Source: Polytrichum commune (Eukaryota; Streptophyta; Polytrichopsida; Polytrichales; Polytrichaceae). Taken from it: a stretch of DNA of 64,000 nt. Both the position numbers and the translations under genes were made by a program. Shown piece by piece: positions 12,368 through 24,192 of the stretch. Under the pieces are notes generated by a model. The model did no database searches, had not been told where the DNA came from, and saw only the letters and a program-made list of their open reading frames with translations. Location of the stretch: assembly GCA_950295325.1 (NCBI GenBank), contig OX485808.1, forward strand, positions 8,992,501 through 9,056,500. Reading direction: 5' to 3'. Positions within the stretch are counted from its first letter, which is position 1, and each line of letters starts with the position of its first letter.

Positions 12368-14084
12368 TCACCTCAGGTACAAAGAGCTGAACCACAGCGA
12401 GAACAACACAAACTCACTAACCACAACTGCAGGAGATCCAATACCAAGAACTGGAACTATGTCCACGCGTAGCCAAGACTCCACTAACCCGCCAACTAAT
12501 GCTCCCGCCACAAGCCCTCCAATTGTAATAAGAGATGCTTTTCCTGCACACAGGATACAGAGAAGCACCCATAAAACTCTTAAGTTACTCCTTTCCGTCA
12601 CAAATAACAACACACTGGAGGTGAAAAGGACAAGTATGAGGGGCACATGCACATCCTGCCATCTCATCCCATTTTTTACAAGCCAAGTGGAAGGTCAAAG
12701 ATAGGTTACAGGAAGATTCGAAATCCACATGATGCAACTGTAATTCACAAAACGGCTGCTGATTCAGCAATTCCTTGAGGTTTGTGCAGCTCACCTAATT
12801 TTATGTTTTGCTTCCGCAGGAAGTAGATTGACAACCCAAATCCAATAGCCAATATGGTACCAGGTATCTCCTGCCCAGTAAGCGATGCCTCACCCGGGGT
12901 TGACATCACCCCAGTGGCAAAAGCCCAAACTACTAAAGCTCCAAAAAGTCCTGATTGTACACCAAGCTCTGAACTCGACGGAGTCCCGATAGAAACAGGG
13001 GCAGTCTTCAGAGCCTTCTGAAGCCACGCTGGTCCTACTCCAGAAGATGCAGACTTAGCTTTTCGAACATCAGCATACTTGATACCACTGTCGACAACTT
13101 TTCCAGCTCGTCGTTGTGACAAGCTTTGCATTAGGAGCATATCATATGCTGCCTCCACCTGCAGCCATCAGAAGTTTAAAGATGTAGCGCTAAAACTTTT
13201 AGTAATTACTTAGTTTCAAGTTTTATACGAGGAATGGATAGTTGGTGACTCTCAAAAAAATTCTAATTTATATGAGCAATGGATCGTACCAACCTGGATA
13301 AGCTGTTCTTGATCACCGCCACTCCTGTCCACCATAACCTTTTTAGCTCTAAGTATTTCCTCAAAAGAGGCACCTTCTCCAACTCCAAGCAGCTTCAGTG
13401 CATTCTCCAGTGACATCTCTGATGGAAGTGGTTCATCTGCTGTCGAATCATTAGCCTTTGCAATTAAGCGCAAGTACCGTTTCGGGTGCTTGCTACCACC
13501 AGATGATTTCCAAAGCTTCTTTTCCGATGGGGCTAAGCTTGCAAAGTGCCTCCTCAGACGTAGATGTGATTTCTGAACAAGTAATGAACTATCTGCATGG
13601 CTACTGATACCCGAAAGGGAAGAAGACAAATTTGTCCCACAAGGTAGACCTTGACTTAAACGTAGTGATGATAATGCGTGACTTGGAGTTGCACAAGAAG
13701 TAGAATACAAGTTGGCTGTGAGTGATGAGAATGAAGACTGAGAGCATGAAAGGGCCTCCCTGCACAACGCTCCCGCCTGCACAGCCAAATGTCCTTAATC
13801 AAAACCAAGGATACTTCTGACGGCCTTAGCTGAACTTGGTATGTAGAAATAATAGAAATGTTGCATATTCAATTCCGGGTTTCAAACATGATCAAACTGA
13901 GCGATTGACCATCCTATTATGAACTCCAGTAACTATGATACATATAGAAAGACTCAACAGAGATACATAATTTCTTTACCAAACCTACAATTAGAGGACA
14001 AGGTTACCAGTGAATAGAGCAACTGACCTGCGGTTTAGAACATCGTGCAAGGGCTTGAGATTGCGAGCATGTGATTGTTGCCAT
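12368..14084 (-). CDS. CPP1/DUF3353-type plastid membrane protein with J-like domain, 4 exons, 359 aa
   Basis: Exons on the minus strand are 14028-14084, 13294-13776, 12795-13158 and 12368-12543 (57+483+364+176 nt = 360 codons including TGA). All introns are GT-AG and in phase. Residues 1 to about 125 are Ser/Thr/Ala-rich with basic residues and few acidic ones, as in chloroplast transit peptides. A J-like domain without the HPD motif covers about 140-205 (SLENALKLLGVGEGASFEEI and AAYDMLLMQSLSQRRAGKV). Four hydrophobic segments follow at about 248-265, 280-295, 305-325 and 337-357. The family includes Arabidopsis CPP1 (chaperone-like protein of POR1, protecting protochlorophyllide oxidoreductase); this sequence resembles the less-studied paralogue type (At2g20920-like), so a direct POR role is not claimed. 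The first ATG (14084) adds a small 19-codon exon that makes the transit peptide start normally. Confidence 0.92.
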
Positions 14085-15734
14085 TCTCTCTATCCAACGC
14101 CTCAAGTCTGAAAGTTGCAGCAAATTAAACAATAAATTCCATGATATTAAAGCCCTCCAATGCACACTGACCCATCCTAATATTCACATAACCACCTAAC
14201 ATAGCTCCCATGCATCTTGAGTACCCGAAAAATGTTCAAACTCTGGCTCCAACAAATATCTACGAGTGACGGTTCCTTCTTAACCGAACGAGCTTATCCA
14301 AACCTTTTACATTCCGTAAAGAGGGTAACTTCTCTTTATATACATCAAGTATATAAACCGACTCCCTCTCTTGCTTCTCACCGACTCTACTTAAAATAAG
14401 TCTGACATTGCGTAGAATACTTCGAATATGAACGCAAAGCTGACACAAGTCAACGGCAAGAATATTCCTACGCTGCACAATCAAAAGCGAAACATATGAA
14501 GAGCCTCAGCGTCTCAAATTTTAATTTTAGGTTATTTGGTGAAAACAAAACCTCTCATATGACCAGATGACACAGAAACCTTATCAACTAATGTGACATA
14601 TCCTGCTTGAAAATGCATCGAATGCGACATGATGCAAACATAGCATGGACCAAATAAAAAAATTACGAACCAATTCAAAAAATTCAACAAAATCTCCCGG
14701 TTGCATTGCAAAGAGGGTAAACTAGAATACACCATTTCTTCGGCAGCAACAATCCCATCCCACATTTACCGATACGAATGGTGTACAGTCCTATCACACG
14801 CTTCGCAACTACACTTGGGCCTTCATACCAACTTGAAATTGGCAAGAGAAACGACCAACCTATGTCATATTTCCGCGCAAGCACGGTATCCAACTACCTC
14901 CCTCGAGTACACACTCACATTTGCAGACGGAAATCACAAATGAGTGACAAACTTATGACTATCTCATCACGACCGACATTGGCATGTCAATTCCATTTCC
15001 CGAATCGAGAAAACAACTTGCAATTGTATTACTCTCAAGCACAATTCTACATATGGAGGATGATGGCACGCCCTAAGCATGGATGAGACCAACATAAAGA
15101 CCACTTCAGAGGCTTCATTCAAACTAATTCTACAAACAACTAAACGCATTTCCAGCCAACTCTAAGCCAAAATACACATGCACCACACAATTCCAAGAAA
15201 CTTCAATCCCTCCAGAAGCTGCACAAATTTCACCAGAAGAGCCATCCAACAGCCATCCACTCGAAGAGAGACCGGAATGTCAAGGTCCATCATCAATGCC
15301 ACAGAACGGCCAGAGAATGTAATTTCCAAGCCACTCTATACTGAAAGAAAAATTTGCCAACAGCAACATCCGGGTTACAGTGTTTGGATGGATGTATGTT
15401 AAAGAGGTTGGAAAGTTGAATTAAGATACTTGAGGTATGGCGCCTTCGAGCGATAGTACAGGCACTGCGGCAGGCCCCCAGGGACGCTTCAATCCATGAA
15501 ATTGGGGGCGGAAAGTAAAATTATGTGGAAAATGGGTGCAACCTGGATCCAAGGTGTTGCGTGCACGCAGCGAGGGTTTGAGGGGATGGGAGGGCAAGCT
15601 ATGGCGTAGCTTCCAGCCCCGCCTCTGCGACGGAGGATGGACGGATGCACGAAAGGGGAGGCAGGCAGGCAGGCAGGCAGGCAGACCAAGGGGGGGTCTC
15701 TTGCTGAGGTGGTCGTATTCTATTGGATCTCTGG
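14085..15734. other. No gene seen; 5' flank of the CPP1-like gene
   Basis: This is upstream sequence of the CPP1-like gene on the minus strand. Short ORFs on both strands show no recognisable domain. A (GCAG)6 microsatellite lies at 15660-15684. Confidence 0.4.
15660..15684. repeat. Tetranucleotide microsatellite (GGCA)n
   Basis: About six uninterrupted copies of the GCAG/GGCA unit. The local sequence is GC-richer than its surroundings. Confidence 0.95.
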
Positions 15735-16814
15735 TGCTTGGATCCTACGTGGCGTGGTGCAATCACTGCTTGAGGTCTTGCTCTTGACACGTGAATTATG
15801 GTGGCGGGTGTATTATCCTACGTGGCTCTGACGTGGCTGTTCTGATGAGGGCTGAGTTTTGAGGGTTGAGAATTCAAAATCCTCAGAGGTGACCTCTGTA
15901 GACATTGCCGTAGTACCTTTACCATGTCGGCTAACTATAGACGAATACTATCATAATCTCTATTTGTCAATCCCGGATTTGAGGCAAAAATAAAATCTCC
16001 CATATTAATGGTTGAGATTTTCAAATACAAATTTCAAAAAAATGGTTTTCATTAAAAAGAAATAGTTTAATTAGTGCCGAAGTGGTAAATGTACCACAAT
16101 ATTCACTTAATTCATTAGCCTCTACAAATGACAAAACATTATAGTGACAGATTGGGAGAGGGGCTCTTGTATAGGTGGTTGGTTTTTATTCGGTTGCTAC
16201 ACTGATTATCCCATTCAGTTTGTGTGGTATTAAATCCTGAAACACGCAGTATTTTGCCAAATCTCAAAATTAGCGAGGGTTGAATTTTTTACTGGGTGAC
16301 ATTAAATTCATGAAAACATGCTCATTTATAATAACTTTCAAGAAAATTAGTGTGTATTTTAAGGTGTTTGTAGAGTCCATTTTTTTGGGGGGGGGGTGAG
16401 CTCAAAGATGTTTCTTCTTCTTCTTCTTCTTCTTCTTCTTCTCAATCGGCGCCACTCAAACTTGAATCATCTCCTAACATTGAGAAATTGAAGAGAACTT
16501 GTATTGAGAGTTTCAGACACTTTGACATTTTGGACTCACAAAACCCTACATTTTCTTGTGGATCTAATTTCATAACGTAACAAAAATTATGCATCACCTT
16601 CACTAATTTCCCACACGCACTATTAGCCAACCCTCACTAAATGGGATAAACAATGTTGTGCTTGGACCCTACGTGGCATGGTAAATTTTGTTTGAGGTTT
16701 AGCTCTTGACGCATGAATATGATAGCGGGATGTATTATTCGACGTGGCTAACATGGTTGTTATGAGGAGGGTTGAGAATGTTGAGTTTTTGAGGGTTGAG
16801 AATTCAAATCCTCA
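15735..16814. repeat. Direct-repeat pair, possible small LTR (TRIM-like) element
   Basis: Segments 15735-15885 and 16659-16814 are diverged direct repeats of about 151-156 bp. Both begin TGCTTGGA and end AATCCTCA, so they have the TG...CA ends of LTRs, and they share the block GAGGGTTGAGAATTCAAA. The 773-bp interior has no coding capacity. No convincing primer-binding site, polypurine tract or target-site duplication was seen, so a simple segmental duplication is an equal alternative. Confidence 0.4.
16412..16441. repeat. (TTC)10 microsatellite
   Basis: An uninterrupted trinucleotide run of 30 nt, preceded by a short T/G tract. Confidence 0.95.
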
Positions 16815-19633
16815 TAACAACCCTATTTGGACACTATTGAAGCTTGAATCACTAGCCTTTACGTACAATGCCAAAAGGATAATTGAAGAACAAGGGTTCC
16901 GCATCAAGACAAAAGTGAAGTATTCCCCATCCACATGGCTCGAGTGAAAACTTGTGATTCACACTACATAGCTATGTAGAGGAAAATAGGAGTCCTCTCG
17001 AAGGAGGTTGCTTTCTCATATTTGTGCACACAACCGCCTTCCATTGCTCAAGCACACATTGAGTGTTGCATTGATTGACTTACTTGGCAGCCATCTTCTA
17101 TTTTCAAGCATGTAATTTGTATGTGTTTCTATTTTAATTCACTTAATTCATCCATTGATTTATCTTAAATTAGTAAATGATGCGGTTTGTACTATATGAT
17201 GATTATGGTAACCATTGTGGGCATGTGTATAGTGTGACTTACCCCTCGCATCCTTGTTGTGGGCCCATAATATACATCATTATGCATCAATATAGTGTGC
17301 AGTGTAGTGCTAGTTATGTTTGAATCTTCAACTGCTCACCATGTTCTCATTCTTTCACTTTTAGTTGTGGGTAAGGTATCAATTGACATCATTTGTGACT
17401 ATGAATCCGAATAGCATACACTCACTTTTTTCAAGTCCAAAATTTAAGAGAGCAAACATCAAAATTTGACATCAATGTGTTTCTTCAAGGTATGTGCAAC
17501 CAATTTTTGAATGGTACAACCAAATGGCTAAGCGTTACAAGGTGGTCTTGGTGCCTTTGGAGATAGTATAAGAAGCTACACAAGACAAATTGTTTGTTTG
17601 AGGAAAACAAGCAAGTTTGAAGGAGATTTCATCATTTTGTTTCTTGGATCTATGATGTTATAAAGTGTTGGTTGGTAAATAACGTGCACTCACAACATTA
17701 TCTCCAATATATTTTAGTGTGCATTCCTCATGATCAATGTGGACCACAATATATAATCCATAATTGGTGTAGTTGTCCCAACTTGAAAAACTTCAACTTT
17801 ATGATTGTTAGATCTTCTCAAACTTTGTTGTAATGGGGAGGACACTAAGTGTTGTAATATATGTGCTCTAATATGTGCTTAAATGGCCTTGATTTACACA
17901 GCGAACAACCAAAATGATTCAAAATTCCTCATGATCATATATAGCCTTTGGTCCTGAGCCGTGACAAAGAGAAATCCATGTCACTTTCTAGGAGCCTTGG
18001 TGATGGGACATAATATAAAATCGACAGACAACTTCCTTATTTGTTGAGACAACATGTTTGAAATGGTCTCACATGAAAAACTCTAGGTGCACATGGAAAT
18101 CATCCATGTCATGACATGTAAGAGTCCATGTTACTTTCTCATATGTATTATGACATGATCATGAATCTAGTGTGAAGCAAAGTGGGACCACCACTCACTT
18201 CCAATGAATCAAAATTTAGAGAGTGGTAATCACAATTGGTCACGACCCTTGGTCACTAGTGTAAATAAACCCTAAATACGACAATTATTTATTCACCAAA
18301 TGTTTGTGACATTTGGAGCATTTTTTGTCCAACCATCACACTTCATTTATAATTACAAAATTTGTGAATTCTCCTCAAATGTGACAAGGTCAACAAACAT
18401 TTCCAAAGGCTATTCTTGTTGTTGCCCCTACATGTTTATCCTAGAAACTTAATCTTGGCAATTCTACTATTGTAGCTCTCTAGTAGCTTGGGCAAAACAT
18501 AATTATTTCTAAAGGTGCCTAAACATAATTATGGGAAATTAATTTCGTTGAGTGTCCAAAAAAAGAAAAGAAATAACATTCAAAGAGTGCACACAATCAC
18601 AATAATTTCAATGACATAGTCTCTCACAAAAACCACTCCGTATAACTCTCACACAAAGCAAAACCCTGACATACAAGTAAAAGTCTAACTTCATGGTAAG
18701 GAATGTTGCTTAAGGGAAGTATTCTGGTTGATCGTAGTCGCCATAGATGAAATTAGGAAAACCATCCATGAAGATAGGAATGAATTGGATGAACATATAT
18801 TTTAAATTATTTTAAAAAAAATTCCCGATTTAAAAATATTATTTTATGGGTTGCCTAACTTACTTTTGCACTTTGATTAATTATTAGGCAGGAAGGTGCC
18901 CGAGCTGCTAGAAAGCTACGGCATTACAGTTTTAGGTGAGTCCTTTACTCTTCAAAAAGAAAGGTGGAGGCAACAATAGCATGTGGCATGCCACTTCAAC
19001 GCAATAGATCGTTTCATTCTTCAATTGATGAATGCCCTAGTGGGAATTTATGCGGACTACATCTTAAAAACATTATTGCATATAATCTTTGGGTATGAGC
19101 ACCTATGGCAAGCATTGATATAGAACGTTATAAAATTGTGTAGGAACTTTGCACACTCATTGAATAATGCAAATCGAAAGTGTTGCTCATCGCTCATTGC
19201 TCATACGTTTGCAATAAATTTTTGTGACCGGGAGGCTAACATAGTGTGGTAGAAATAACAAGAGATGTCCATGATATAGGTGTACCTCACCTTACAACAA
19301 TAAGTAATCTAAATTCTTAAAGAATTCTTACTCAACCATTCAAACTTGCTCTTTTTTCCCCTAATAGCAAATGGACATGCTAACAACTTCATCATTGAAG
19401 CGAGCCCAAAATCTGTTCAGAAGAATGCCATAGAGTAATGGAATTCTAACACTTTTGTTCGATGGAAATCCCATTGTGTGATTGTCGGAGAAGAGAACAC
19501 GTGGGATTGCAGGAGTATTGTGATTGCAACCCTAACTAACTTATCCTCCAGAATACACCAAAACGATTTCCAATTCGGAGCTACGATCGACATTTCCTTC
19601 TCCTTCCATGCATCGCTGTTGCCGCCTTTGATT
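16815..19633. other. No gene seen; partial family G repeat at 16900-17110
   Basis: 16900-17110 resembles the family G repeats of 10.5 and 11.3 kb. The remainder is AT-rich and non-coding in appearance. An isolated exon-like 46-bp piece occurs at 18890-18935, bounded by AG and GTGAGT and open in two frames, but no partner exons were recognised. Confidence 0.4.
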
Positions 19634-19834
19634 TTATGTTAGATCTATGAATTTGCAGCCCAAACTGGAGGAGTGTGTTTCAATGATGTTGAAGAGCTCT
19701 TGACACACCTCCCAGTTTGTGGAGGGCATGTCATTGCGATCCCCGCAAAGTAGTCGTGCACGGAAAAATTGAACTTTGCATTTGAGGGTCAGAGGATCTT
19801 CTTGATCTGCAGATGATTCTCTCGTAAACATCAT
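19634..19834 (-). pseudogene. Decayed tandem copy of the orphan gene at 19963-20547
   Basis: The translated segment (ending ...CQELFNIIETH before diverging) aligns with the C-terminal third of the adjacent ORF (...WQELFNIVNYT). Nucleotide similarity extends over roughly 19660-19815 versus 20060-20215. The N-terminal coiled-coil part is absent, so the copy is truncated. Its base composition has drifted toward AT compared with the intact copy. Same strand and order indicate a tandem duplication. Confidence 0.6.
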
Positions 19835-19962
19835 CCATGGCAGGTTTACTCACCTCACTCGCGGAACCCCAATCCTCTTGAAAGAACCCTAATTTGGATG
19901 ACTACTAAAGTGGTTACGAAATCACGCCCTTTGATTTGGACCGGATCACCTAGGTGATGCTC

Positions 19963-20547
19963 TCATCTTGGAGTTGGTGTCGTCGTCGTCGTCGACGTCT
20001 TCTTCTCCCTGCGTCGCTCTCGCCACCTTTGTTTCATCCTGGACCTATGATCATGCGGTTCAACGGGAGGGGTGTAATTCACGATGTTGAAGAGCTCTTG
20101 CCACAGCTCCCGGTTCGTGGGAGACATGTCGTTGATGAGCGCCTCATGTTTCCCGCGGAAGTAGCCGTGGACCCAGGCGTTGAGCTTCGCGTTCGAGGGG
20201 GACAGAATCTCCTTGATCTGGGGCCACTGCTTGATGGGCACGTCGGCGGTCATGAGTTGTTGGCGAGTGAGCAACTCGAGCGCCTCGGACCAGGAGTGAC
20301 CCCCCTTCACGTTCGGGAGGGGGAGGTTGTTGGCCTCGAAGATCTTTGCGCGTGCGTCTTTGACGAGCTCGCACATGATGATTCGGTTCTGCTTCTCGCG
20401 CTCGAGCTCGGCCGTGTTCTCGAGCTCCTGCACGCGGCGCTCGAGCTTCTCGCACTGCTCCAACAACTTCAGGATGTTCGCGTTCACCTGGACGTCGAGC
20501 AGCTCTTCGTCCGAGCTCATCGTGGAGTCGACTCCGAGTGGCTCCAT
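19963..20547 (-). CDS. Orphan intronless ORF with coiled coil, about 194 aa
   Basis: I do not recognise this protein. From Met at 20547 it has an acidic N-terminus (MSSDEELLD) and then a heptad-rich coiled coil at about residues 20-65. A central region with conserved-looking Trp/Leu follows (GGHSWSEALELL, IKQWPQIKEIL, WVHGYFRGKHEALI), then WQELFNI, then a very basic Arg/Lys tail ending in a Thr run encoded by a GTC microsatellite. GC content and third-position GC are far above the flanks. That makes the opposite strand open too, which is an expected shadow. The frame is open up to 20682, adding a hydrophobic stretch (MLLSVVLLFL); I prefer 20547 because the GC-rich coding signal begins there. 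A partial tandem copy lies at 19634-19834. It could be a host orphan gene, a mobile-element accessory gene or a transferred gene. Confidence 0.5.
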   Translation of the reverse strand: MEPLGVDSTMSSDEELLDVQVNANILKLLEQCEKLERRVQELENTAELEREKQNRIIMCELVKDARAKIFEANNLPLPNVKGGHSWSEALELLTRQQLMTADVPIKQWPQIKEILSPSNAKLNAWVHGYFRGKHEALINDMSPTNRELWQELFNIVNYTPPVEPHDHRSRMKQRWRERRREKKTSTTTTTPTPR

Positions 20548-20682
20548 GTTATAGCCGCTACATCGCACGTGACCATATGGCAAACGAGCGTCACTTGATG
20601 CAACATGACCTCTTCGCAGCCTAGAAATGCATCGCTTTGCAACTTGCAAGTTCAAGAATAATAGAACCACACTCAACAACAA

Positions 20683-23600
20683 CCAGTTTGTTTTCAGGTG
20701 AACATTGAAGAGTCAACTGAGAACTCAGCAATTCGAGGAATTGGAAAATTTGGGAAGTCAACACAAAGAAAAAATTGTGCAATCAAAGATTATAATCTCA
20801 AGTTGATAAACATCCACCCTAAAAACATCAAAGTTGTGCGTAACCCATATAATATTGCAAAGGCATTACCCCTATCTCGAAGACGCCATAGCATTCTCTT
20901 CTCTTTCTAGGTATTCACACTCCAAGAACAAATCTTCAAGAATCGGGGTCCTCGTTCTTAGAAATGTAAAATTCGCAAATTTCAGAGAATACTTCTTATT
21001 AGTCATCACACCACTTCTGAGCTTACCACAGACTCTCACATCAAGCTTTAAATGACACAATATGACTTATGATGGCTTGCATCAAAACGCCTGTGATTCA
21101 CCGTCCCACAGAACACTCTCGTTTACTTAATATCGTTACAGGATTGCGAAAGAATCTCGAGTTGAGATGAAGAGACATGTGTTCGAGCAGAGATTTGAAA
21201 GGGGTGGGAGGATGAACACGGAATTGTTCCTAAAGCGCAAAGGCCAAAGAATTGATTCCAATTCAGCAATGGCAATCCTATGCAAAGAATGTGACATCGA
21301 ATTCATCGGCAATTTGGGTTCAATGGGTTTACATATTTTTGCCAGGAGAAACCACGGGTGTTTCTGCTGGTGTGTTGGCCATAGATTACTTGACGTATGC
21401 GACTTGAAGGAGTTTTGTGGTTTGAATTGCAGACTTGAAGCTTGGATTCCCCGATTCTGATCCCATCTCCATCGCTATGACTTCAAAAAAAGAGGAAACA
21501 TCGATCTATTGTGAAAGGCCGGATTGCATGGAAGAATCTTTGGCTCTTGATGCCGATTCGTATCTTATAACCTAGCTCGTAAATAGCATTCATGTTTCTT
21601 GTGGATACCAAAGTGACGTCAATCTCAATTTCATCTCAATCCCTAGGCAATTTTTCTCCGCCGGCTTTTTTCAATATTGGTTGATTATCTTAATGCCATT
21701 GAAGATACGGGTTCGAACGCACCCTCGATGCATTGCATGGGTGTTCTTGGTTGTGTAATAACTTGATTATCGAATGTTACATATGAATCTTGTTTTTCTT
21801 TTTTTTCTTGACATGAGATAATTGTTTTCATCATAATAAAGTTCAAAACCAATCAAACAGAAGAATAATATGATTTTAAGGCTCGGTGAGATTAATAAGA
21901 ATTTGTGTACATAAATTGTGCATTCAACCCTTTCGTTTTTGAAAAAGGTTAACCCTAAATGCACCAAAGGAAATATGTGTCCATGAAGGTCGAAAGGAGA
22001 GGGTTTCAGAGGTCTTAATGGACTCAAATTGTTGGAAATGTTTTTACAAAAGTTGTGAGCAACTGTAAGACATCGTCACACACCATCTCCACGCATCTTC
22101 ACATGACTTGGGAATAATACAAAGGGTTGAGATTGTCTCAAATTTTGAAGGGAGCACCAAAACATCAGCTCACCCCAAACCACCTCGACTTCAAGGGGTG
22201 GTTTTTAATGTTAAAATTTGTGTAAATGGTCTACAATTTCGCATGGAACTCTATAAATATCTCAAAAGACATCTATTATATACATTTTTGAACAAACACC
22301 CAAAACCTTTGAGTTTTCATTTTGAGAAGATGTTAGCATTATAAGAAGCAAAACAAAATCCCATCAAAGTGAAAATGGAATGAAACTATTTTAAGGAAAA
22401 AATTATAGATTTTTTTATTTTTTTTGAAAAATAACATGGAAAAAATTCGCTTTAAATACGGGATTGCCAAATCTTAAAACAAACATTATAATAATTGGTC
22501 GACTATAAACAACCAAAGTGGTAAAGGTACTACAATATTCCAATTAATGTGTGTTGCTATTCAGAGTTACACAATGCAATAATGTCTCACTCAAGAGTTT
22601 AATTTTTACTAACATAAGTTCAAATAAGTTGTTTGGACATTATTAAATATAAATGACTTTGCTTGGTAAAAATATCACATTTTTCATTAGAGTAGAGGCG
22701 TCCATATCCGAACACTTAAGAGATTTTGCGCCTGATATGGAAAAGTATAAAGCAATGGAAATTTTCTCCATGTCGAAAGATAGAAATTAGGAAGACTGCA
22801 AGATTTTTGGCAGTTTTATTTCTTGAATTAAAATTACTATGAATTTTTGAAGCTAAAAAGTTGGTCCAAACATTTCACCAATGTCTAGAGTCTGCCATAA
22901 CCGCTCATTTCTTCAGACTCACTTTATCACTAAAAACCAAGACATGTGTCATGACACCAACCTGATACAAATTCAAACCCAACCTGATCAAAATACAGTC
23001 CCAACCTGGTTGAAATTGTGGTACCCTACAAATTGCCCATGGGTCTTGGTCGGGAATAGACGTCTCTACTATGCTCCGAATAGTAACCCAGACTAATTGG
23101 GGTGATCACACCGGCCAGTTCAGGGTTTCCATCGTGGATGAATTGAGCAGATGCGATTAAAGAAATTCCCTCTGCAAGCGAACAGATTTCATCCCCCCCA
23201 CGAACGAATCGACGGCGGAGAAACGATCGGAGCATCGAGCGGCATCGAACGGCGCACTAGGGCTGAGCGATGACGCTCAAGTAGGCCGCCGCCTGCCGCT
23301 TCTTCTCATCTTTCATCATTCTTCCCACTCTGCCGTGCCTGTCCTTCAAATCTCTCTCTCAAATTTTTAGTGCTAGTTCAAAGATCTCTGGTCTAGTTTC
23401 TCATAGGCACACATTGATCCTCAGTGTTTGCAAATCACCTCTGCAAATCTAACAGCCCTCTTGTGAAGGAATGCTGGATTTCACATCGATCTATCTCTTG
23501 CAACGGTCCTACTGAAACTTAACCTTTTCTCTATCTTGACGAGTCTACCTTTGCTGTGATTGCAGTGGTACTTTTGGATGGGGGATTAGGGAGCTTCGGA

Positions 23601-23727
23601 GTTGTGGTTCTAATAGTTGCAATGGAGATAGTTGGTATCCTTTTTAGACCAGAGGTCCTGTTACCGATCTTGGGGTATTTGATTTGTGGTTGGTAGGTTG
23701 TAATGTAGGTGGTTTATTTTGTCAGAG
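20683..23727. other. No gene supported
   Basis: The ORF at 21167-21460 (97 codons) has no domain or homologue I can name. A GC-rich island at about 23190-23340 resembles a plant promoter or 5' UTR and contains ATGACGCTCAA followed by GTAGGC, but no downstream exon could be joined to it. The rest is AT-rich. Confidence 0.35.
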
Positions 23728-24192
23728 CTAAGGTTGGTTTTTCTTTGATACGCTCACATCGAAGGCTCGTTGGACGTTTAGATGTCTGGAGAGTTCATCA
23801 CGTGTGCCAAAGTGACTTTCTGTCAATAGCGGCGCGAACTTATGTTTCCGAGCTCTGCATACCGCACTAGCTTCGAAATGCCCCTTTTGATAACATCTTT
23901 TCCTATTAAGTGTTACATTCGTTACTCTCGCACATTGATGCTCTGCCTGTTCCAGGTTGCTGAGTTTTACAATATTGGATTTAATGTTGGCTGGAGCTTT
24001 CTGTAAGGGTGAGGTGTATCCTATCTGGTCTGGTCTGCACACATCGAAGGCTCGTTGGGAGCCTTGATGGCCAAGGAGTTCATCACGTGTGCCAAAGTGG
24101 CTTTTGTCAGGAGTGGTGATAGTTTTTGATTTCTGAGCCTTGCATATTGCACTAGCTTTGAAATGCCCTTTTTGACTACATGTTTTCTTCAA
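23728..24192 (-). CDS. Hypothetical ORF built from two in-frame 285-bp repeats, 154 aa
   Basis: Two copies of a roughly 150-bp block start at 23755 and 24040. They are 285 bp (95 codons) apart, so both are read in the same frame. The repeated peptides are KGHFKASAICKAQKSK / KGHFEASAVCRARKHK followed by SHFGTRDELLGHQGSQRAFD / SHFGTRDELSRHLNVQRAFD. Conservative replacements between copies hint at past protein-level constraint, but two copies are too few to prove it. The C-S/Y-Q-K-G-H piece vaguely resembles a zinc knuckle without being a proper CCHC. No function assigned; it may equally be a non-coding tandem repeat. Confidence 0.3.
   Translation of the reverse strand: MKKTCSQKGHFKASAICKAQKSKTITTPDKSHFGTRDELLGHQGSQRAFDVCRPDQIGYTSPLQKAPANIKSNIVKLSNLEQAEHQCARVTNVTLNRKRCYQKGHFEASAVCRARKHKFAPLLTESHFGTRDELSRHLNVQRAFDVSVSKKNQP

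Noticed and set aside
12459..12704. Plus-strand ORF over the last CPP1-like exon
   Set aside because: Antisense shadow of exon 4 and its flanking intron.
19954..20598. 214-codon plus-strand ORF
   Set aside because: It is the exact antisense of the GC-rich orphan gene; its Leu/Val/His-rich composition is what a GC-rich minus-strand coding sequence produces on the other strand.
21167..21460. 97-codon plus-strand ORF
   Set aside because: Cys-containing but without spaced metal-binding motifs; no partner exons or homologue recognised.
23190..23340. GC-rich island with a possible first exon (ATGACGCTCAA/GTAGGC)
   Set aside because: It resembles a plant 5' UTR, but no downstream exon with coding character could be joined, so a gene call is not supported.
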